64,000 bases of DNA from Streptomyces sp. yr375 (GTDB taxonomy: Bacteria; Actinomycetota; Actinomycetes; Streptomycetales; Streptomycetaceae). The notes beneath the pieces were generated by a model that saw nothing but the letters and a program-made list of their open reading frames with translations, ran no database searches and was not told the DNA's origin. This document shows, one piece after another, positions 17,307-25,100 of the stretch; position 1 is the stretch's first letter, and every line of letters begins with the position of its first letter. The position numbers and the translations under genes were made by a program. Location: contig NZ_FOFF01000012.1 of the NCBI RefSeq assembly GCF_900110755.1, positions 115,506 through 179,505 of the forward strand. Direction: 5' to 3'.

Positions 17307-18604
17307 ACCAGTTCCTTCCCGCGCGTCTCCGGCAGCCCCAGCAGCGCCAGGGCGGCGATGGCGTAACCGATCGCGCCGAACACCAGCGCACCGCCCACAC
17401 CCCAGCTATCGGCCAGGAAGCCGACCATGGTGGGGAAGACGGCGCCCACGGCGCGCCCGGTGTTGTACGTGAAGCCCTGCCCCGTGCCGCGCAGGGCGGT
17501 CGGGTACAGCTCGCTCAGGTAGGACCCGAAGCCGCTGAAGATCGCCGACATGCAGAACCCGAGCGGGAAGCCGAGCACGAGCAGCAGGGTGTTCGCACCG
17601 CTCGGGATGTTCGTGTACGCCAGGATGCACACCGCTGACAGCAGGGCGAACAGCCAGATGTTGCGGCGCCGGCCCAGCCGGTCGGTGAGGTAGCCGCCGG
17701 TCAGGTAGCCGAGGAAGGCCCCCGAGATCAGGAAGGTCAGATAGCCGCCGGTGCCGACCACCGACAGACCGCGCTCCGACTTCAGGTACGTCGGCACCCA
17801 GGTCGCCAGGGTGTAGTAGCCGCCCTGCACACCGGTCGAGAGCAGGCCCGCGAAGAGCGTCGTGCGCAGCAGCGGACCCCTGAAGATGGCCCGGAACGAG
17901 CCTCTCTCGGCGCTCTGTTCGCGGGCGGCCACGGCCTGCGGCGCGTCCTGCACGCGGCGCCGCATCCACACGACGAGCAGCGCGGGCAGGGCGCCCGTCC
18001 AGAACATCACGCGCCAGGCCAGGTCGTCGCCGAAGAACGAGAAGACCAGCGTGTACGAGACCACCGCGATGCCCCAGCCGACGGCCCACGAGCTCTGGAT
18101 CGCGCCCAGGGTGCGCCCCCGGTGCTTCGCGCTCGCGTACTCGGCGACCAGGATCGCCCCGACCGCCCACTCGCCGCCGAACCCGAGGCCCTGGAGGGCC
18201 CGGAAGACCAGCAGCGTCTCGTAGGTGGGCGCGAAGCCGCAGGCGACGGTGAAGACCGCGTACGTGATCACCGTGACCATCAGGGCCTTGACCCGGCCGA
18301 TCCGGTCGGCCATGACGCCCGCCACGGCCCCGCCGACCGCGGAGGCGACCAGGGTGACGGTGGTGAACAGGCCGGTCTGGCCGCTGTCCAGACCGAAGTA
18401 CGCCGCCAGCGCGACCATGCTCAGCGGCAGCGTGAAGTAGTCGTAGGAGTCGAGGGCATAGCCCCCGAACGCGCCGGCGAAGGCGCGGCGGCCACGCGGG
18501 CCGAGGGCGCGGAGCCAGGCCAGCGCGCCGTCGTCGGGGGCGTGTTCGGACGCCGCGGGGAGGGCGCCGGCGGCCGGGGCCTGCGGGGGAGGGGGCGTAC
18601 TCAT
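17303..18604 (-). CDS. MFS transporter, metabolite:H+ symporter type
   Basis: A 433-aa protein starting at ATG 18604 with GAGG 6 nt upstream. It shows MFS motif A ([14 protein letters not shown]), its pseudo-repeat ([13 protein letters not shown]) and [23 protein letters not shown], characteristic of the aromatic/organic-acid and sialate symporter group. About 12 membrane segments. First gene of the MFS-DUF1445-pxpABC operon, so it probably imports 5-oxoproline or a related pyrrolidone/carboxylate. Confidence 0.88.
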   Translation of the reverse strand: MSTPPPPQAPAAGALPAASEHAPDDGALAWLRALGPRGRRAFAGAFGGYALDSYDYFTLPLSMVALAAYFGLDSGQTGLFTTVTLVASAVGGAVAGVMADRIGRVKALMVTVITYAVFTVACGFAPTYETLLVFRALQGLGFGGEWAVGAILVAEYASAKHRGRTLGAIQSSWAVGWGIAVVSYTLVFSFFGDDLAWRVMFWTGALPALLVVWMRRRVQDAPQAVAAREQSAERGSFRAIFRGPLLRTTLFAGLLSTGVQGGYYTLATWVPTYLKSERGLSVVGTGGYLTFLISGAFLGYLTGGYLTDRLGRRRNIWLFALLSAVCILAYTNIPSGANTLLLVLGFPLGFCMSAIFSGFGSYLSELYPTALRGTGQGFTYNTGRAVGAVFPTMVGFLADSWGVGGALVFGAIGYAIAALALLGLPETRGKELV

Positions 18605-18698
18605 GGGGCACCTCGCTGAGGGAGGACGGAGGGTGCGGGAGTGGCGCGGGAGGCGGTCGCCGGGGTGGGGCCGGGGCGGGTGCCTGAAGGGAAGGTAG

Positions 18699-18717
18699 AG
18701 GATCGTTGAACGATCCT
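18699..18717. promoter_or_regulatory. Palindromic operator of the pxp operon/GntR intergenic region
   Basis: AGGATCGTT-G-AACGATCCT is a perfect 9+1+9 palindrome, embedded in a wider GGTA...TACC frame, between the divergent MFS and GntR genes. It is the likely binding site of the adjacent GntR regulator and would control both directions. Confidence 0.6.
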
Positions 18718-18765
18718 TCAATACCTACGTTGTTTCGTTCTCGTATCTGCGGTTGAATTCCGGGC

Positions 18766-19470
18766 ATGGCAGAGCAGCTAGCGGGACTCGCCGACGACCG
18801 CGCCCTCCTGGGCCGCACCAGCACGGCCGAACGGGTTTCGGACATCCTCAGGAGCCGTATCGCCGAGGGCTATTTCCCGCCCGGGACACGGCTGTCGGAG
18901 GACAGCATCGGCGGGGCCCTCGGTGTGTCCCGCAACACACTGCGCGAGGCGTTCCGGCTGCTCACCCACGAGCGACTGCTCGTCCACGAGTTGAACCGGG
19001 GCGTGTTCGTCCGGGTCGTGACCGTCGAGGACGTCGAGGACATCTACCGCACGCGCACGCTCGTCGAGTGCGCTGTCACGCGCGGGCTCGGGGACCCGCC
19101 GTACGCCCTGGACGGCCTCCGGGCGAGCGTCACGGAGGGGCAGGCGGCGGCCGCCGAGAATGACTGGAAAGGGCTGGGGACCGCCAACTTCCACTTCCAC
19201 CGGGAACTCGTCGCCCTGGCCGGAAGTGTCCGCACCGACGAGCTGATGCGCAGCGTCTTCGCCGAGCTGCGCCTCGCCTTCCACCTCGTCGGCGAGCCGC
19301 GCCTGCTGCACGAGCCGTACCTCGGGCGAAACCGCCAGATCCTGGAGGCCCTGGAGGCCGGCGACAGGCACGAGGCGGAGCAACTTCTCGCGGTGTACCT
19401 GGCCGACTCGCTGGCCCGGGTCGTCGACGTCTACCGGCGCAGCGAGAGGGAGGGCGAAGCCCTCCGCTAG
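18766..19470 (+). CDS. GntR-family regulator with FCD domain
   Basis: A 234-aa protein starting at ATG 18766. The winged helix (about residues 20-85: AERVSDILRSRIAEGYFPPGTRLSE then LGVSRNTLREAFRLLTHERLLVHELNRGVFVR) is followed by an all-helical FCD ligand domain with the metal-binding pattern D-x3-R (DIYRTR), H (NFHFHRE) and later conserved residues. Its position opposite the pxp operon and the shared palindrome suggest it represses the operon in the absence of oxoproline or a related acid. Confidence 0.92.
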   Translation: MAEQLAGLADDRALLGRTSTAERVSDILRSRIAEGYFPPGTRLSEDSIGGALGVSRNTLREAFRLLTHERLLVHELNRGVFVRVVTVEDVEDIYRTRTLVECAVTRGLGDPPYALDGLRASVTEGQAAAAENDWKGLGTANFHFHRELVALAGSVRTDELMRSVFAELRLAFHLVGEPRLLHEPYLGRNRQILEALEAGDRHEAEQLLAVYLADSLARVVDVYRRSEREGEALR

Positions 19471-19495
19471 GGGCGCGGGGAACTGCGCGACAGGC
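19468..19495. repeat. Dispersed Streptomyces repeat containing the GntR stop codon
   Basis: TAGGGGCGCGGGGAACTGCG followed by CGACAGGCC is, from memory, a sequence found after many Streptomyces genes. Here its first three bases are the stop codon of the GntR gene. Only one copy lies in this window. Confidence 0.5.
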
Positions 19496-19564
19496 CCCCA
19501 CCGGCCCGCACCCGGAGAACGACCGGTGGTCGCCCGGCCCGGCGCCGGAGGCGATCCGCGTCGT

Positions 19565-19595
19565 TTGGGTCGTTGTCAGACCGAGGACCTAGTCT
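19565..19595 (+). promoter_or_regulatory. Candidate promoter for a leaderless SMC-operon transcript
   Basis: TTGGGT (19565-19570) and TAGTCT (19590-19595) are separated by 19 nt. The proposed GTG start lies 7 nt after the -10 element, where transcription would begin, and no Shine-Dalgarno sequence is seen. A leaderless mRNA is inferred. Confidence 0.4.
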
Positions 19596-19602
19596 GTGCA
19601 CC

Positions 19603-21132
19603 GTGACTTCGCCTGCTTCGACGGACCGTGTTCCGCCCCAGCTCAGCGCGGGGCCGCGCCCCGCGCTGGGTCCGGCCGCCGACGAGGGGCTGGCGCGGCG
19701 ACTGCGCGCGCTCGCCTGCACCGCGCCGATCCACGACCTCGACGCGCGCAAGGCCAATCTCGCCGGTGAGTACTCGGTCTACGGCATGGCGGAGATCGCC
19801 CTCGCCGCCATCGATCTCATCACGCTCAACATGGACTTCGACACCGGCGCCGACCACGACCAGATAGTGGCCCGACTCCTGCCGCGCATCGCCGCACAGG
19901 CCCCCCTGCGGCCCGTCGCCGAGCACGAGCGGGTGGCCCGCTGGGTCCTGGAGAACCTGATCAACGTCGGCAGCGTCGACCGCGGCTTCCGCGCCGCCTA
20001 CGGCACGTTCGCGCCGGACGGCACCTATGTGCGCCGCGACTACGACTTCAAGCTGATCGAGGAGGTCCCCGGCTACGGCGGCGTGGTCTACCTCCGGACC
20101 ACCGACGAAGCGGTCAACGTCCTCGTCGGCGCCCTCGACACTGACGTCACCAGCGCGCAGATCGCCGCCGAGGTCAAGCTCGAGGTGCTCATCCGCCGCG
20201 GCCGCCTCGCCGACGCCCAGTTGGCCGCCGAGCAGGCCCGCTACCGCACCGTGCAGTACGCGGAGACGCTGCGCCGCGCCCTGGAGGCCACCCGGCGCAA
20301 CGTGCGCGCGGTGGACTGGCTCAACGCCGTGCCCGACATGATCGCCGAGGCCCTCGAGCACGTCGCCGACCGCTACCGCCACGAGAACGCGATCCTCACC
20401 AACATCCGCAAGGCCCGCGACGAGATCGAGGACGCCGAGAACAAGCGGCGGGCCGCCGAACTCGTCGACATCGTCAAGGACTGCATCCGCCGCCACACCC
20501 AGCTCCAGTCCCGGCTGCTGGAGGCCGGCCCGCTGTTCCGCGCCGAGCAGGACCGGCAGGCGTTCGCCACACCGATGACGTCGTCGGGAATCGACCTCTA
20601 CGGGCATCTCGTCGTGCCCGTGCTGCCGTTGCCGCTGGAGCAGGCGGTCCGCGTCACCGACGCGTTCTTCGCGCGCGGGACCGGGCTGCGTACGCCGGTG
20701 TCCGTGCGGGTGGGCGATCTCGTCGACCTGCTGCTGACACCGCCCGTGGAGCGGGAGCATCTGGGGGCGGAGATGCCGGAGCCGGACCTCATCGCGACAC
20801 CGGACGACAGCCGGTTCAGCGAGGAGCAGTTGGCGGTCGCCAAGGAACTGCTCGACCTGCCGGCGGACGCGCCGCGCCGGCTGTCGGGGCTGCTCGCCGA
20901 GGCCCGCCGCACCGGCGACCTCGAACTGCCCTACCTGGTCGCACTGTTGGCGGTGCACGCCGCCAGCCCGGCCGTGGGCACCGCCTACCGCCAGGGCGAG
21001 GAGAAGCTGCTGTTCGCCGTGGACGACGGCACGGAGCTGGACGACCCCGAGTTCGGCGGGGCCGACCTCATCGTCGGCACCGCCCTCTTGGACGCCGCGG
21101 GGATGGCGGCGGACCGCACGGAGGCCGCATGA
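19603..21132 (+). CDS. Kleisin-like subunit of a MukBEF/MksBEF/Wadjet-type complex (MksF/JetA-like)
   Basis: A 509-aa protein, start GTG 19603 (an in-frame TTG at 19573 is the alternative). The N-terminal half reads as winged-helix/helical (GMAEIALAAIDLITLNMDFDTGA; VARWVLENLINVG; DYDFKLIEEVPGYGGVVYLRTTDEAVNVLV). The middle, about residues 180-310, is long helices rich in Glu/Arg/Ala, and the C-terminus a second globular region. This layout, and its place just before a MukE-like and an SMC-like gene, suggest the MksF/JetA kleisin that bridges the ATPase heads. Primary-sequence similarity to known kleisins is too weak to see by eye; the call rests mostly on context. Confidence 0.55.
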   Translation: MTSPASTDRVPPQLSAGPRPALGPAADEGLARRLRALACTAPIHDLDARKANLAGEYSVYGMAEIALAAIDLITLNMDFDTGADHDQIVARLLPRIAAQAPLRPVAEHERVARWVLENLINVGSVDRGFRAAYGTFAPDGTYVRRDYDFKLIEEVPGYGGVVYLRTTDEAVNVLVGALDTDVTSAQIAAEVKLEVLIRRGRLADAQLAAEQARYRTVQYAETLRRALEATRRNVRAVDWLNAVPDMIAEALEHVADRYRHENAILTNIRKARDEIEDAENKRRAAELVDIVKDCIRRHTQLQSRLLEAGPLFRAEQDRQAFATPMTSSGIDLYGHLVVPVLPLPLEQAVRVTDAFFARGTGLRTPVSVRVGDLVDLLLTPPVEREHLGAEMPEPDLIATPDDSRFSEEQLAVAKELLDLPADAPRRLSGLLAEARRTGDLELPYLVALLAVHAASPAVGTAYRQGEEKLLFAVDDGTELDDPEFGGADLIVGTALLDAAGMAADRTEAA

Positions 21133-21248
21133 GCCGGCCCGGGAACCGACTGAACGAGCCCGAGAACACCGGACCCAAGCGCGACAGGCCCGAGAACGAC
21201 CTGCACCAGAACACCGAGCACGAGAACACCGAGGAGTCGAAGCCGTGA
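21129..21248 (+). CDS. 39-codon ORF stitched between kleisin-like and MukE-like genes
   Basis: ATG 21129 overlaps the kleisin-like stop (ATGA) and its own TGA (21246-21248) overlaps the GTG start of the MukE-like gene (GTGA), each in a different frame. The peptide is highly charged, with recurring Pro-Glu-Asn and Glu-Asn-Thr units (EPENTGPKRDRPENDLHQNT) from near-repeats of CCGAGAACACC in the DNA. It may be a translational-coupling bridge or a real micro-subunit. No family was recognised. Confidence 0.5.
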   Translation: MSRPGNRLNEPENTGPKRDRPENDLHQNTEHENTEESKP

Positions 21249-22123
21249 CCGAGCACGTCGAGTGGAGCGACACGGAGGCCCCCGCCCCTGCGGTCAGCGC
21301 CGCCGTCACCCCCGCCGACGCCGCCGACGCGGCGCGGCTCGTCGCCTTCGGACTACAGCCCAAACTGCAGCCCGCGCGGGACCAGGAGTACGCGGAGCTG
21401 CTGCGGCGCCACCGGGAGGACCCGGCGTTCGCCCGGCTCGCCGACGCCGTCGCCGCCGGGCTCGGACTGATCGTGCTGGAGGTGTCCCCGCGCGCGGGGA
21501 TGGCGGTGACCGCCGCCGAGGACTCGGTGTTCGCCGTCCGGATGGGGGACTACGCGCGTCGTACGTCCGCCGACGGCGGCGACCGCTTCCTGCACGGGCT
21601 CGCGCACCTCGCCGTCGCCGCGATGGCGTTCCCGCGACCCGAGGACCTGGCCGACGACGCGTACATCGGGCGGGTCAGCGTCAACGGGGTCGACGCCTTC
21701 GTACGCCAGGCCTGCCGGCGTCTGGAGGAGCGGGCGGCGGAGCAGGGCGAGAACACCGACCCCGCGACCGACGCGCCCGGCCTGGAGGCCGCCTGGCGGA
21801 TCTGGGCCCGACGCAGTTCCACCGGCGCCACCAAGGACGCGCGCAGACTCGCCGGTTCGACGACCGGCATCGTCGGCAAGGCCGTCGGGTTCCTCACCGA
21901 CTCCGGCTTCCTCCAGCGGACCGGCGACGACAGCGGCGGCACCTTCCGCACGACCGCCCGCTACCAGCTCCAGGTACGCGACATGGCGGGCACCGCCGCC
22001 CTGGCCGAACTGCTGGAGCTGGGCGTCGTCCCGGTCACCGACGGCACGCCGACCCTGCTGCCCCCCGAGGACACCGACGACCTGGCCCTGGTGGCCGACG
22101 CCGGACTGCCCTTCCACTCCTGA
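21245..22123 (+). CDS. MukE-like winged-helix subunit (MksE/JetB-like)
   Basis: A 292-aa protein starting at GTG 21245. Its core is helical (QPKLQPARDQEYAELLRRHREDPAFARLADAVAAGLGL) followed by a segment with two short wings: GIVGKAVGFLTDSGFLQRTGDD and GGTFRTTARYQLQVRDMAG. In MukE/MksE/JetB proteins such winged helices join kleisin and SMC heads. Assignment comes from size, predicted fold and gene order (kleisin, MukE, SMC), not a recognised motif. The SMC-like gene starts 68 nt later. Confidence 0.55.
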   Translation: MTEHVEWSDTEAPAPAVSAAVTPADAADAARLVAFGLQPKLQPARDQEYAELLRRHREDPAFARLADAVAAGLGLIVLEVSPRAGMAVTAAEDSVFAVRMGDYARRTSADGGDRFLHGLAHLAVAAMAFPRPEDLADDAYIGRVSVNGVDAFVRQACRRLEERAAEQGENTDPATDAPGLEAAWRIWARRSSTGATKDARRLAGSTTGIVGKAVGFLTDSGFLQRTGDDSGGTFRTTARYQLQVRDMAGTAALAELLELGVVPVTDGTPTLLPPEDTDDLALVADAGLPFHS

Positions 22124-22191
22124 CCCTCCCGCACCCCACTGCTTCCCCCTCACCGATCTGCTGATCTGCCGAAGACTTACGAGAGTCCGCC

Positions 22192-25100
22192 ATGTACGAG
22201 CTGTCCCGGGTCCGCCTCTACTCCATCGGCCCCGCCGGTGCGCGCTACGCCGACACCGTGCTTGACCTGCGGGGCGTGGGCGACGTCGTGCCCGACCCCG
22301 CGCCCACACAGGCGGAGTTCTTCGAGGAGGAGCCGGTCGGCCCGCCGCGCCGGCCCGCGCCCGCCGGCGTGCTCTTCCTGGAGAACGGCGGCGGCAAGTC
22401 CGTTCTGCTCAAGCTGATCTTCTCGGTGATGCTGCCGGGACACCGCAACACCCTCGGCGGCGCCAGCTCCGGCGTGCTGCGCAAGTTCCTGCTCGCCGAC
22501 GACTGCGGACACGTGGCGCTGGAGTGGCAGCACGTCCTCACCGGCGAGTGCGTCGTCGTCGGCAAGGCGAGCGAGTGGCGCGGCCGCCAGGTGTCGAACG
22601 ATCCGCGCAAGTTCGCGGAAGCCTGGTACTCCTTCCGGCCGGGACCCGGGCTGAGCCTGGACAACCTGCCCGTCGCCGAGTCCACCGCCGTACGCCCGCC
22701 CGTCGAGGGCGTCTCCGGGGCGCGGGGGCGGCGGCGCACCATGAAGGGGTTCCGGGACGCCATCACCGAGGCCGGGAAGGCGTATCCGCACCTGGAGGTG
22801 CACTGGGAGGAGATCCACGACCGCTGGGTCGAGCACCTCACCGAACTCGGCCTGGACCCCGAACTCTTCCGCTACCAGCGGGAGATGAACGCCGACGAGG
22901 GCGAGGCCGCCGGCCTCTTCGCGGTCAAGAAGGACTCCGACTTCACCGACCTGCTGCTGCGCGCGGTCACCGACACGCGCGACACCGACGGACTCGCCGA
23001 CCTGGTCAGCGGCTTCGGCAACAAGCTGGGCCGGCGTGCCGAACTGATCGCCGAACGCGACTTCACCGCAGGCTCGGTGGACCTGCTGGGCCGGATCGTC
23101 GAGGCCGCCGACGCACGGGCACGCGCGCGTGACGTGCACGCCGCAGCCGAGCGGCGCACCCGCGCGCAGGCCCGGCGGCTGTCCGCGCGGGGCGTGCGGG
23201 AGAAGGTCCGGGCCGGCGATCTGGCCCAGCGCGTCACGGCCGCCGCCTACGCCGTCACGCACTCCGAGGGCGCCCGCGGGCGCAGTGCGCTGATCGCCGC
23301 CGAACTCGCCTTCCGGCACGCCTCGTTGGCGCTCGCCGCCGCCGAGAAGTCCGCCGCCGGGCAGAAGCGCGAACTCGCCGACGCCCGCACCCTGCACGCC
23401 GCCTGGCAGGCCGCCGAGGCCGTGCTGCGCCACCGCGCCGCCGCCGACCGGGTCGCGCGCGTCTCCGCCGCCATCCAGGAGGCCGAGCGCGACGCCGCGC
23501 CCGCCCTCGCCGCCCGCGCCAAGGCCGCCGTCGACCTCGTCCGCGCCCTGCACTCGGCCGCCGAGAACGCCGAGAACCTCGCCAACGAGGAGGAGGAACG
23601 CTCGGCTGCCCTCCAGGAGGTCGGCGAGTCCGCGCACCGGGACGCGACGGCCGCCGCGACCGACGCCCAGCGCGCCCGCAGCGAGGTCGGCCACCTGCGC
23701 CAACGCCTCTCCGAGGTCGAGCAGGAGACCGCCGAGGCCGTCCGCGCGGGCTGGCTCGACGACAGCGCGCCCGACGCCGACCCGGCCCGCGCGGCCCTCG
23801 CCGCCAGCGACGCCGAGAAGACGGCCGTCGCCGCCTGGGACACCGCCCGGGAGGCCTCGCGCAGGGCCGGCGAGCACGCGCGAGAGGCCGCCGCCGCCGA
23901 GTCCCGCGCCGAACTCACCGCGGCCCGCGCCGCGGACGCAGCGACGGCCGCACAGCGCTCGTACGAGGCCGAGCGGCGGCTCGCCGAGTCCCTGGCCGGC
24001 GAGGAACGGCTCACGGAACTCCTCGGCCTCACCGGTGGCGCGGCCCGCCACCGGATCCCGCAGCCCCGGCAGGACGGCGACCCCGACGACACCCCCTCGC
24101 TGACCCCCGACGACCTCGACCGCAGCGCCGACGACCTGCGCGAACTCCTCGACGACGGCGTTTCCGCCGCCGAACGCCAGCTCTTCGAGCTGCGGACCGC
24201 CGCCGCCGACGACGCCCGCATCCTCGGCGCGCTCGGCGACGGCGGACTGCTGCCGCCCGGCCCGGACGTGCTGGCCACCGTCGAGTACCTCGGCGAACAC
24301 GGCATCCCCGCCCTGCCCGGCTGGCGCTACCTCGCCCAGGCCGTCGACCCCGCCGACCACGCGCGCGTGCTCGCCGCCCGGCCCGAGCTGGTCGACGGCG
24401 TGATCATCACCGACCCCGCGTCGCACGCACGCGCGCGTGAGGCCCTCGGCGAGGCCGCCCTGCTGCCCCGCTCGGCCGTGGCCGTCGGCACCGCCGCCGC
24501 CCTGCTGGCCCCGACCCCGGCCGCCGACAGCGGCCCCTACGGCGACGTGTTCCTCGTCCCGCCGAACCCGGCCATGCACGACGAACACGCCGCCGACGAG
24601 GAACGGCAGGCGCTGCGCGCGCGGGCCACCGAGCGCGACGAGGACATCCGCCGGCTCGCGGCCCGCCTCGGCAAGGACCGGGAACTGTCGTCGCGGCTCG
24701 CGTCCTGGCGCACCGGCTGTCCGGCCGGACGGCTCACCGAGCTCGCCCAGACCGCGGCGGCGGCACGCGCGTTCGCCGAGGAGGCCGAGGCCGAGCTCGC
24801 CGAGGCGCGGACCGTGCGCGCGGAGGCCGACGAGACCGCCGCCGAGGCCACCCGGATGCGCGACGAACGCCAGGAGGCCGCCCAGAAGGCCCGCCGGGCC
24901 GCCGACGCCCTCGCCGGGCTCGCCTTCCGGCTGCGCGAGCGGGCCGGCTGGCAGGTCAAGGTGCGCGAACTCGCCGACGAGGCCGCCGAGTCGGAGGCCC
25001 GCGCCCAGACCTGCCTGGAGCGCGCCCGCGCCGCCGACGAGGACCGGCGCGCCGCCCAGCGCGCCGCCGACGACGCCCGCCGCACCGCCCGCGCGCTGCG

